64,000 bases of DNA from JACADW01 sp963747985 (GTDB lineage Bacteria > Acidobacteriota > UBA6911), in NCBI GenBank assembly GCA_963747985.1, contig CAVVHG010000005.1, forward strand, positions 124,001 to 188,000, in the 5' to 3' direction. Positions 10,035 through 17,541 of the stretch are shown here, piece by piece. Below the pieces are notes generated by a model, which worked only from the letters and a program-made list of their open reading frames with translations, made no database searches and was not told the origin of the DNA. The position numbers and the translations under genes were made by a program. Each line of letters opens with the position of its first letter. The stretch's first letter is position 1.

Positions 10035-10163
10035 GGGATCGGTATCGGAATCGGGGTCGCAATCGGTTTCGATATCGAGCGGGAATCAGGCCCCGTCCCT
10101 GCCCGATAGGACCGGTCATGAATTCGATTGGCGATTCGATTGCGATTCCGATGCCGGCACCGA
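10035..10163. repeat. Degenerate hexanucleotide repeat in two inverted blocks
   Basis: From 10035 to 10076 the sequence runs in exact 6-base steps (gggatc, ggtatc, ggaatc, ggggtc, gcaatc, ggtttc, gatatc). A second block at about 10122-10163 has the complementary units in inverted orientation (attcga, ttggcg, attcga, ttgcga, ttccga). It fills the gap between the broken hydrolase and the dehydrogenase. It looks like a simple-sequence expansion rather than coding sequence. Confidence 0.6.
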
Positions 10164-10226
10164 GGGTTGCTCAGAAGCTCTCTACAATCTGGAAATAACA
10201 GGAATCACCGTTTCAGGGATCGAAAC

Positions 10227-11258
10227 ATGAAAGCGCTCCTACTCAAGGAATACCTGCACTTGGAGTTGGTTGAGATGCCGCAGCCTGGAATCGGTCCTGA
10301 CGATGTCCTGGTCAGGGTCAGGGCGTGCGGTATCTGCGGCAGCGATGTACACGGATTCGACGGCAGCACCGGGAGGCGCATACCCCCGCTTGTAATGGGT
10401 CACGAAGCCGCCGGCACTGTCGCTGCAATGGGCGCCCGCGTGGAGGGGCTGCGCATCGGTGACCGGGTGACCTTCGACTCGACTGTCTACTGCGGGGAGT
10501 GCAGGTTCTGCCGTAAAGGGAAAGTGAACTTGTGCGACAACCGGCAGGTGCTCGGCGTTTCGTGCGCGGACTATCGCCGTCACGGGGCCTTCGCGGAGTA
10601 TGTCGCAGTCCCCCTGAGGATCGTCTATCCCCTGCCTGACTCCCTGGCCTTCGAGCACGCTGCCATGATCGAGGCGACTTCGATCGCCGTCCACGCGGTA
10701 GGGCTCGCCCAGGTGAGCGCCGGGAATTCTGCGGTCGTGGTAGGCAGCGGAATGATCGGGTTGCTCGCGATTCAGGCTCTGCGCATCTCAGGCGTAAACC
10801 CGTTGGTTGCAGTCGACGTTGACGACGGAAGGCTTGCCCTTGCCGGGCAATTCGGTGCGAGTCACACGTACAACTCATCAACCGTCGACGCCGTCACCGC
10901 CGTGAGAGACCTCACGGAAGGGCGCGGCGTGGACCTTGCCATCGAGGCTGTCGGCAATACAGGCGCAATAAGGACAGCGATCGCCAGCCTGCAGAAAGGG
11001 GGAACCGTGGTACTGATCGGCAACATCTCCCCCTCTGTGGATCTTCCTTTGCAGTCCGTTGTCACACGCGAGATCAGGCTGCTGGGTTCTTGTGCCTCGT
11101 CCGGGGAGATCCCGGCCTGCATCGAGCTGCTGGCAAGCGGCAGGATCCAGGTCGGGCCACTGATATCGGCCGTCGCTCCCCTGGAAGAAGGGCCGGCCTG
11201 GTTTCAGCGCTTCCGCGGCCGCGCCGGGAAGTTGATGAAAGTTGTGCTCCAGCCATGA
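10227..11258 (+). CDS. Zinc-dependent medium-chain alcohol/polyol dehydrogenase
   Basis: Medium-chain dehydrogenase of 343 residues. Catalytic-zinc elements CGICGSDVHG and GHEAAGTV, the four-cysteine structural zinc lobe (CGECRFCRKGKVNLC) and the Rossmann element VVGSGMIGLLAIQ are intact. Such enzymes oxidise sugar alcohols, sugar-acid intermediates or threonine with NAD(P); closest in style are galactitol-1-phosphate and L-threonine/sorbitol dehydrogenases. The ATG at the conserved N-terminus MKALLLKEY was chosen over an upstream in-frame ATG lying in repeat sequence. With the neighbouring SDR, symporter and rhamnosidase remnant it suggests sugar catabolism; the exact substrate is not readable. 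Confidence 0.82.
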   Translation: MKALLLKEYLHLELVEMPQPGIGPDDVLVRVRACGICGSDVHGFDGSTGRRIPPLVMGHEAAGTVAAMGARVEGLRIGDRVTFDSTVYCGECRFCRKGKVNLCDNRQVLGVSCADYRRHGAFAEYVAVPLRIVYPLPDSLAFEHAAMIEATSIAVHAVGLAQVSAGNSAVVVGSGMIGLLAIQALRISGVNPLVAVDVDDGRLALAGQFGASHTYNSSTVDAVTAVRDLTEGRGVDLAIEAVGNTGAIRTAIASLQKGGTVVLIGNISPSVDLPLQSVVTREIRLLGSCASSGEIPACIELLASGRIQVGPLISAVAPLEEGPAWFQRFRGRAGKLMKVVLQP

Positions 11259-11304
11259 TGCCGACGGATTGGATTGGAATCTGACAGCGACGCCGAAGAG
11301 AATG

Positions 11305-11541
11305 ATCTATGGGACGGGCTTACAGCCCTTGTTGATTGTTGCGAATCTCTACCTGGCGCGTTGCGCCAGGCTGTTATGAATCGGGCCTCCGGCCGTCAGC
11401 AAACCGACGGCATCGGCAAGATGCATCTTAATGCACGAACGAAAGCGCCGAAGGCGCGTGTCATATCAGCCTGGGGCGAAGCCCCAGGTGAGGGCCCCAC
11501 CGCAAGAGGAACAAGGGCTGAAAGCCCGATTCATAATCTTC
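11305..11541. repeat. Multi-hairpin dispersed repeat, copy 2
   Basis: Same architecture as the copy at 3488-3719. Hairpins CCTGGCGC-GTT-GCGCCAGG, GGGCC-TCC-GGCC, GCGCC-GAA-GGCGC and CCTGGGGC-GAA-GCCCCAGG occur in the same order. The ends form an inverted repeat: the left 26 bases match the reverse complement of the right end at 22 positions. Spacer sequence between hairpins differs from copy 1 while the hairpins are kept. The right end stops about 20 bases before the SDR start codon, so the element forms much of that gene's upstream region. Confidence 0.78.
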
Positions 11542-11560
11542 GATGGCAGAGGAGCACATC

Positions 11561-12355
11561 ATGTCTGAACTGTTCGACTTGACCGGAAGGGTTGCGATCA
11601 TAACAGGGACGAGCCGCGGGCTGGGCCAGTACATGGGACGCGCGCTCGCCCGAGCCGGAGCGGACCTGGTCATCACGAGCAGGAACAGGGATTCGCTGTC
11701 CGCCTTCAAGGATGAAATCGAGGCGCTGGGCCGCCGCGCTGTCCCGCTCGAACTGGATGTCCGGGACCACGGCAGCATCCAGCGCATGGTAGAGGCCGCA
11801 CACCAGGCGTACGGTAAGATCGACATCCTGGTCAACAACGCCGGCTGCAACGTACGCAAGTCGGCCGTGGAGATTACCTGGGACGACTGGAACCTGGTTC
11901 TCGATACGAATCTCCGGGGCACTTTCTTCGTCGCACAGGCGGTGGCGCGGATGATGATCCCGCGCGGCTACGGACGCATCATAAACATCGGGTCGGTCAC
12001 AAGTGTCTGCGGCTATGCGGGGATCACGCCCTATTGCGCCAGTCGCGGCGGCGTGAAACAGCTCACCATGAGCCTCGCGGATGACTGGGGCCGACATGGG
12101 ATCACCGTCAACTGCCTCGCTCCCGGGTGGTTCGAGACCGCTCAGAACCGCGTCCTCTACGAGAACAAGGAATGGGTCGAGTACCTGCGCGACCGGATAC
12201 CGCTCAAGCGGCCGGGCCAGCCTTCGGATCTGGACGGGGCGGTCGTCTTCCTTGCTTCAGAAGCCAGCGAATACGTTACGGGCCAGATTCTGCTGGTGGA
12301 CGGCGGGATTTCGACGGGCGCCGTGAGGGCAAGCCTGGCCCCGGCAAAGCGCTGA
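11561..12355 (+). CDS. SDR-family oxidoreductase with Arg in place of the catalytic Lys
   Basis: Classical short-chain dehydrogenase, 264 residues. The cofactor motif TGTSRGLG, NNAG, the active-site Ser region INIGSVTS and the C-terminal PSDLDGAVVFLASE/ITGQ-like region are present, similar to gluconate 5-dehydrogenase and glucose 1-dehydrogenase types. The YxxxK motif reads YCASR: the Tyr is kept but the Lys is Arg (codon cgc near 12045). The ATG at 11561 has AGAGGAG six bases upstream and so was preferred to the ATG at 11543. It converges with the symporter operon, only 12 bases separating the stops. Confidence 0.82.
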   Translation: MSELFDLTGRVAIITGTSRGLGQYMGRALARAGADLVITSRNRDSLSAFKDEIEALGRRAVPLELDVRDHGSIQRMVEAAHQAYGKIDILVNNAGCNVRKSAVEITWDDWNLVLDTNLRGTFFVAQAVARMMIPRGYGRIINIGSVTSVCGYAGITPYCASRGGVKQLTMSLADDWGRHGITVNCLAPGWFETAQNRVLYENKEWVEYLRDRIPLKRPGQPSDLDGAVVFLASEASEYVTGQILLVDGGISTGAVRASLAPAKR

Positions 12356-12367
12356 CCCGTCCGGGAT

Positions 12368-12505
12368 TCAGTCTCTCTTCCGGGAGTAGTGCTTGTAGCA
12401 CGCCCAGGCTACCCAGAACGAGACAAGGAATATGGCGCCGGGGATGATGACACCGAGGATCGGGCTGCCGATGGCCGTTGCCATGATCGGATACGGGCTC
12501 AACAT
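12368..12505 (-). CDS. Small single-span membrane protein, third microprotein of the symporter operon
   Basis: 45 residues with one hydrophobic stretch (about residues 8-35, GSPILGVIIPGAIFLVSFWV) and a basic tail ending KHYSRKRD. A perfect AAGGAGG lies upstream, though at a long spacing; an ATG at 12556 would give 62 residues with a charged N-terminal extension. It follows the 39-residue protein on the same strand and closes the operon. I recognise no family; accessory-subunit behaviour is inference from position. Confidence 0.5.
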   Translation of the reverse strand: MLSPYPIMATAIGSPILGVIIPGAIFLVSFWVAWACYKHYSRKRD

Positions 12506-12590
12506 GATTCTGACTTCTCCCTCCTTGCCCGCCTTGAAGCGCATCGGGGCGGGCATGGATGCCCTTGCCGGGCGGGTGCAGTTGCCGGTG

Positions 12591-12710
12591 TCACTTCATC
12601 TCCCCGGGCTTCTGGTGTTTGCGGTAGTGAATCCAGGCCAGTACGAGACCCGCGAACGAGAACAGATACATCACCGACATGCCGATGACTACCCAGAGAC
12701 CGTCGCTCAT
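12591..12710 (-). CDS. 39-residue single-span membrane protein, second microprotein of the symporter operon
   Basis: Begins MSDGLWVVIGMSVMYLF, has one membrane span, and ends with the basic tail HYRKHQKPGEMK. Its ATG overlaps the stop of the 98-residue protein (ATGA), and AGGAGGACGA supplies a ribosome binding site, so translation is coupled. Too short for routine gene calling but well supported by coupling and composition. Its role is unknown; small helices beside transporters can be regulatory subunits. Confidence 0.6.
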   Translation of the reverse strand: MSDGLWVVIGMSVMYLFSFAGLVLAWIHYRKHQKPGEMK

Positions 12711-13003
12711 TCGTCCTCCTCCCACCTCTGGATCTTCTCCAGCTCCTCCAGGTACTCCCTCTGCCGGTGTTCGTAGTCCTCGCTGATCACATCCAGTTTG
12801 GGCCCGATCACCCAGAACATCACCACGGTGACAGCGATGCCGGCCGCGAGCATTATGAATCCCGCCGGAAGCAGAAACAGGCTCATCGCCAGCCCGAAGG
12901 TGATCAAGATGAAGCTGAGGGGTGAAAGCACGATTGCCACCCAGTCTTCCCGGGTCCATTCGTCTGCTTCGTGAGGAGTCCAGGACCTCTTGATCCAAGC
13001 CAT
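12707..13003 (-). CDS. 98-residue two-span membrane protein, first microprotein of the symporter operon
   Basis: Starts MAWIKRSWTPHEADEW, carries two hydrophobic spans (about residues 24-45 and 48-68) and a highly charged C-terminal tail (YEHRQREYLEELEKIQRWEEDE) that probably lies in the cytoplasm. It starts three bases after the symporter stop on the same strand and overlaps the next microgene by four bases. Some solute-sodium symporters have a small two-span partner protein; this one fits that pattern, but I cannot name its family. Confidence 0.68.
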   Translation of the reverse strand: MAWIKRSWTPHEADEWTREDWVAIVLSPLSFILITFGLAMSLFLLPAGFIMLAAGIAVTVVMFWVIGPKLDVISEDYEHRQREYLEELEKIQRWEEDE

Positions 13004-13006
13004 GAT

Positions 13007-14626
13007 CTACCCCCTTCTGCTGTTCTGCTCAGCCTTGAGCTCGATCTCATGCACTTTCGCCAGCAGGCCGCGTCGCTCCGCTTCCTGCCTGACAGGCCCC
13101 CAGAAGCCTATGGGCCTGGTCTGAATATAGACCTTTACCAGCCGGTCCATGTCGTCCGGCCTGGTCAGGAATGTCACAGGGACGTACACGCAGGCCACGA
13201 GCGCCATCAGCAGCCAGAACTGCTCGAAATCCTTCAGCTCCGGCAGAAGCCCGAACGCGGGTAGCACCCACACGACGAGCCAGCAGGTGCCCAGGTTGGC
13301 AATCCACGCGGAGAGGTAAGCCCAACCGTTGAACCGCCACCAGATAACCTGCAGGATGTTGGGCAGCCAGGTGCCTGCGACCATCAGCCAGAGAGCGAAA
13401 AACAGCCACTTGGTCACGTTTTCGCCGATCATCAGTCCGAAGAAGAACGACCCCAGCATGACGACCACGGTCATCAGGCGCCCGACCCGGATGACCTGCT
13501 CTTCGGTGGCATTCGGATTGATGTAGTGGTGATACACATCCCGCGTGGCGTACATTGAGCCAAGGTTCAGGATGCCGGAAACCGTGGAGAAGTGAATCGC
13601 CAGAATACCTGCAAAAAAGAAACCCACCAGGCCGGAAGGCAGGTACTCGAACCCCATCCGAAACCAGGCCAGCTGGTAGTCCGATTCTCTGGTCATCCCG
13701 GGATGAAGTACGAAGAAGGCCAGGACGGCGATAGCCCAGATCGAGTTCCGGACAATGATCGCGGCCGCGCCCCACCACATGCTGTAAGCGGCCGCTTTCA
13801 CGGTCTTGGCCGACTGGATTCGTTGCGCCTCGACAAACCAGTCAAAGTGCGTCGCCATGCCGAAGCCGCCGAGGAAGGGGACCGCGATCATGGTGATCAG
13901 CCAGAGCAGCGGGTAGTCGCCCGATAGGAACCCGGTTGTGCGAAAGGGATCGAGCATATCCGCGTGGCCCATGGCCCGGATCTTGTCGACGATCGCCCCG
14001 GGGCTACCGACGGCCAGCACAGCCCAGACGCTGACGATGACACAGGTAAGAAACATCGTAATCCCCTGCTGCACGTCGGCGATGATCACGCCCCAGAAGC
14101 CCGAGGTCATGGCATAGATGCAGCACACGACTGAGAAAATAACCAGGCCCCACCAGATCGGCCAGTCGAACGCCCAATGACAGACGTTGCCCATCGCGAT
14201 CCCGACCCAGCCGGCACAGAACATGTTGAACACCACCTGCCAGCCGGCAATCCATCCGCGCATCAGTTCACCCGGCAGTCCGCTGAAGCGCAGTGTCTGC
14301 CACTCGGCCTGTGTACCGGCGAGCGACCTCCGGAAGATCCGGGTTGAAACCCAGGCACTGATGGCACACCAACCTGCAAAGAGCGACCCCCAGATGCCAT
14401 AGAGTCCCTTCTGGTAGACAAAACCCGAAAACCACATCGGCGTATCGGTGGCCGTGTGAGTGGCGAAGTTCGAGGTAGCAGGAAGCCACCAGGGCAGGCC
14501 GCGCCCGGCGAGAAAGAAATCGGCTCCCGAACGCTTCCCCAGCCGGTAGAAGAGGACTCCGGTTGCGAGCGTGAGCAGAATGTAGGCGATCACCCAGAAG
14601 TAATCGAGTCCCGTGAAATGAACCAT
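13007..14626 (-). CDS. Sodium:solute symporter family (SSS) transporter
   Basis: Integral membrane transporter of 539 residues with about 13-14 hydrophobic helices. Early elements include GLDYFWVIAYILLT, LAGRGLPWWLPATSNFATHT and a conserved GFGMATHFDWFVEAQRIQS segment, all typical of sodium/solute symporters near the sugar (SGLT) branch. AGGAG lies nine bases before the ATG. It heads an operon of one transporter and three tiny membrane proteins. Next to a rhamnosidase remnant, a polyol-type dehydrogenase and an SDR, a sugar or sugar-acid substrate is likely; the substrate is inference. Confidence 0.82.
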   Translation of the reverse strand: MVHFTGLDYFWVIAYILLTLATGVLFYRLGKRSGADFFLAGRGLPWWLPATSNFATHTATDTPMWFSGFVYQKGLYGIWGSLFAGWCAISAWVSTRIFRRSLAGTQAEWQTLRFSGLPGELMRGWIAGWQVVFNMFCAGWVGIAMGNVCHWAFDWPIWWGLVIFSVVCCIYAMTSGFWGVIIADVQQGITMFLTCVIVSVWAVLAVGSPGAIVDKIRAMGHADMLDPFRTTGFLSGDYPLLWLITMIAVPFLGGFGMATHFDWFVEAQRIQSAKTVKAAAYSMWWGAAAIIVRNSIWAIAVLAFFVLHPGMTRESDYQLAWFRMGFEYLPSGLVGFFFAGILAIHFSTVSGILNLGSMYATRDVYHHYINPNATEEQVIRVGRLMTVVVMLGSFFFGLMIGENVTKWLFFALWLMVAGTWLPNILQVIWWRFNGWAYLSAWIANLGTCWLVVWVLPAFGLLPELKDFEQFWLLMALVACVYVPVTFLTRPDDMDRLVKVYIQTRPIGFWGPVRQEAERRGLLAKVHEIELKAEQNSRRG

Positions 14627-14652
14627 TCGGCAACTCCTGTCTATGGCTGGGA

Positions 14653-14661
14653 TTTATAGCA
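14653..14661 (-). promoter_or_regulatory. Extended -10 promoter candidate for the symporter operon
   Basis: On the minus strand the sequence reads TGCTATAAA, an extended -10 (TGn plus TATAAA). It would start transcription about 20 bases upstream of the symporter ATG. TTGAGG lies 20 bases upstream, too far for a normal -35, which fits an extended -10 element. Confidence 0.42.
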
Positions 14662-14931
14662 CGAGAACGGGAGCGGTCCCTCAATTTTCGGTTCAGCGTA
14701 TCGCTCCGCGCCGCTGCCACGGACAGTGCCCGCTACGACGGAGCGCACCTCATCAAAATCGAGGCCCGAAGAGCGGATACACCTGAGTTGGATGACCGAC
14801 TCACATGGTGTGAGGCAACACTTCGAAGCTTATTTTTGGGTTGCTTTCACGGAACCGCTCGACCATGATTTTAGGTCGCAATCATTGTTAATTTTTTCAC
14901 CAGTCCGCGTGACTGGACAGGAGTCATGATC
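14662..14931. other. Divergent intergenic region, no gene seen
   Basis: About 270 bases between the minus-strand symporter operon and the plus-strand CoA hydrolase. The right part is AT-richer than its surroundings. TTGCTT followed 17 bases later by CATGAT (about 14840-14868) could be a weak promoter for the CoA hydrolase gene. I see no coding sequence or RNA gene. Confidence 0.4.
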
Positions 14932-16464
14932 ATGGCAGCGCTAAATGACCGCGTTGAGTGTAACGATTACTTGAGCCGAGTGGTGTCGGCAGAGGAGGCT
15001 GTGAAGCATGTCACCGACCGGTGCAACATAGCCATCAGTGGGTTCACCAAGTCCGGTGAGCCGAAGCGCTTCTTCCCGGCCCTGGCCAAGTATCTGACGG
15101 AGAACGCACCGAAAACCAAGATCAATCTCTTCAGCGGTGCCTCCCTCTCCGACGAAGTGGAGAATCCGATTGCCCCGTTCATCGGCAAGCGCGGGCCCTA
15201 CATGTCCTCGTCAGCCTCGAGAAAGCGGATCCTGGCCGGTGAAATGGAATTCACCGACGTGCACCTCTCGATGTTCGCACGGAACCTGATGTACGGCTTC
15301 TACGGCGACATCGACCTGGCCGTGATTGAGGTCTCCCGTGTGCGGCCTGATGGCAGCGTCATCCTCTCCTCTTCCGTAGGCATCTCGGCGGAAGCGCTCA
15401 GCATGGCGAAGAAGATCATCCTGGAGGTCAACACCGCGATCCCGGACTACACCGGATTCCACGACATCGCCCTCCCGTCCGTGCATCCGAAGGTCCACTG
15501 GCCCATTCCTATCATCAACGTGAACGACCGCGTCGGGACGCCCTATGTCGAGATCGATAAGAACAAGGTCGTCGCCGTCGTGGAATCGAACACGCCTGAC
15601 TACCCTGTCGCATTCAAAGCCACCGAGGAAATCGACCGCAAGATCGCGGAGAACGTGATCGATTTCCTGCTGCACTGCCAGAAGTGGTACAACTGGGGCA
15701 AGCGCCTGCCCCCGATCCAGTCAGGCGTGGGCAACGTGGCCAACGCGATCGTGGGAGAACTCTACAAGTCGCCCTTCCAGAAGATCCGGTTCTGGACGGA
15801 GGTCTTCCAGGACGGGATGATGCGCTACGTCGAAGACGACGAGAAGTTCAGCAGTGCGTCGGCGACCGCCATCTCGTTTTCCGTCGCTGCACGCACGGAA
15901 TTCGAGCGTCTCTTCTCGCGTTGCCGGGACAAGCTGGTCCTTCGCCCGATGTGGATCTCCAACTGCGCTGAAGTCATCACGCGGCTGTACGTCATCGCGA
16001 TGAACACGCCGATCGAGGTGGACATCTATGGGCATGTCAACTCGACCCATGTGGACGGCTCCCGGCTCGTCAACGGGCTCGGCGGCAGCGGTGATTTTTT
16101 CCGCAACGCATACATCAGCGTGGTCCACACGCCTTCGATTCGCCGCCTCAAAGACGGCAGAACCGTGAGCTGTGTGATGCCTTACGTGCGTCACATCGAT
16201 CATACGGAACACGACATCAAGTGCGTCGTCACCGAACAGGGGTACGCGCTCAACACTTCCATCAAGTCGCCGAGGCGCCGCGCCGAGGACATCATCGAGA
16301 AGTGCGCCCATCCGCACTTCCGCGAGGTTCTCCACGATTACCTCAAGACGGCGGGAACGGGCGACGAGCCGCGGACGACCGATATGACGTCGCTGCAGTC
16401 CTGGTGGAAGGACTACGATGACGCGTGCAAGTCTTTCCCGGCCAAACCTGTGCCCGTCGCCTGA
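14932..16464 (+). CDS. Acetyl-CoA hydrolase/transferase family protein (acyl-CoA:carboxylate CoA-transferase)
   Basis: Cytoplasmic enzyme of 510 residues, the usual size for the Ach1/Cat1 group, which moves CoA between acyl-CoA and carboxylates such as acetate, propionate and succinate. Visible elements: NIAISGFTKSGEPKRFFPAL, the glycine-rich SGVGNVANAI, and the segment RFWTEVFQDGMM that holds the Glu expected to form the acyl-CoA thioester. A late SIRRLKDGRTVSCVMPYV stretch matches the second domain. ATG 14932 has AGGAG eight bases upstream; ATG 14926 is too close to it. Monocistronic by context, with a strong hairpin after the stop. Hydrolase versus transferase activity cannot be told from sequence. 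Confidence 0.86.
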   Translation: MAALNDRVECNDYLSRVVSAEEAVKHVTDRCNIAISGFTKSGEPKRFFPALAKYLTENAPKTKINLFSGASLSDEVENPIAPFIGKRGPYMSSSASRKRILAGEMEFTDVHLSMFARNLMYGFYGDIDLAVIEVSRVRPDGSVILSSSVGISAEALSMAKKIILEVNTAIPDYTGFHDIALPSVHPKVHWPIPIINVNDRVGTPYVEIDKNKVVAVVESNTPDYPVAFKATEEIDRKIAENVIDFLLHCQKWYNWGKRLPPIQSGVGNVANAIVGELYKSPFQKIRFWTEVFQDGMMRYVEDDEKFSSASATAISFSVAARTEFERLFSRCRDKLVLRPMWISNCAEVITRLYVIAMNTPIEVDIYGHVNSTHVDGSRLVNGLGGSGDFFRNAYISVVHTPSIRRLKDGRTVSCVMPYVRHIDHTEHDIKCVVTEQGYALNTSIKSPRRRAEDIIEKCAHPHFREVLHDYLKTAGTGDEPRTTDMTSLQSWWKDYDDACKSFPAKPVPVA

Positions 16465-16497
16465 GGATCTCCGTCCGGTCACAGGCTCATGTTGCGA

Positions 16498-16522
16498 GGG
16501 GGCGGATGAGTTGTCCGCCCCC
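16498..16522. terminator. Bidirectional terminator-like hairpin
   Basis: Perfect arms GGGGGCGGA and TCCGCCCCC around a 7-base loop, between the stop of the CoA hydrolase gene and the end of the convergent ABC-transporter remnant. An AAAA follows rather than a T-run. Confidence 0.55.
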
Positions 16523-16533
16523 AAAATGTGCCG

Positions 16534-17456
16534 TCACGGCGAGGCCGGCTGTTCCAGGTAGAGCTCGTCCGTATCGTCATCGAACGCGAAAAGCTCGGCA
16601 AAGCGCGCCCAGTTGATGACCCGGTCCAGTTGTTCCCCGGTCCGGTCCTGGAAGTCCGGTTCGAGCTCCTCCAGGAAATACTCCCTGGCAATGCGGTGAT
16701 CGTCGTCCTGCTGCAACTTTTCGCAGATCCAGCTGACGACTGGCAGGCGCAGAATCCGGCTGGCGAATATCTCCTTGCGGCCGAGTACGCTCGCATCGGC
16801 ATAAGCCTTGCCCAGCGGTGTGAGCAGAAGGTCGCCCTCCTGGACGCTGAGAAATCCGAGCAGTTCTCCCGATTCGACTATGGGGAGGAAGTCGTCGAGC
16901 TCCATCTGCAGTTCGGCAACGAGGCGGTAGATGTCCGCCCGCCGAGCACGCGCAAGAGCGCCAGAAGCAGCACTGGGAACAGAGCCGTGGCCGGCACCGA
17001 AGCGGTGATCTGGACCACAGGCTGCAATATGCCGGCGGCCCTCGGGCTGGTCCCGATCGTCACGCCGGCCGGCACTGTCCACAGCAGGGCGATCAAGAGT
17101 GCTGCGCACACACGCAGGAATGTCGCGAGAAGACCCAGGCCGATGCTCCCCCAGGCCTGCACCGGCAGGTGATGAAGCATGAGGACCGCGTGGTAGCTGC
17201 CATACAGGGCGGGAAGCCCCACCGCGCCCCCCAGGATCCACATCAGGAGGGAGGGCCCCGCCCGTTCGGGCGCGACGACAAGACCATGCTCGAAGTTCCC
17301 GGACCTGCCGGCCCTGTGGTCGATCCATTCCGCCGCCGGCGCCAGGACCTTCCCGCTGAGGCGTTCGATCAGCCAGGACTGGGGAGGTTGTTCGCTGCTG
17401 GTCATCTCTACTTTGAACTTGTCCGCCCATGCCAGAATCGGCCTGCAGAATGGCTC
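16534..17456 (-). pseudogene. NitT/TauT-type ABC transporter remnant: permease fragment fused to the C-terminal domain of an ATP-binding protein
   Basis: Read 5'-3' on the minus strand, the first part encodes the middle of a two-half ABC permease: RPILAWADKFKVE, PPQSWLIERL, then the helices of QAWGSIGLGLLATFLRV and PVVQITASVPATALFPVLLL up to RVLGG. Near 16940 the sense frame shifts and the sequence becomes the AAA-associated C-terminal domain of nitrate/sulfonate-type ABC ATPases: ELQMELDDFLPIVES, LLTPLGKAYADASVL, REYFLEELEP and ELFAFDDDTDELYLE. The rest of the permease and the whole nucleotide-binding domain are missing. The simplest reading is one internal deletion joining permease to ATPase, plus loss of the permease N-terminus against the trmFO start. 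Confidence 0.78.
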
Positions 17457-17541
17457 GGGACCGATCGCCATGTCAAGCCGACAAAAAGCTGCTCTGCCAA
17501 CAAGACGATCCGTTAGAATCAACAGTGGGTCGAGGACTGAA

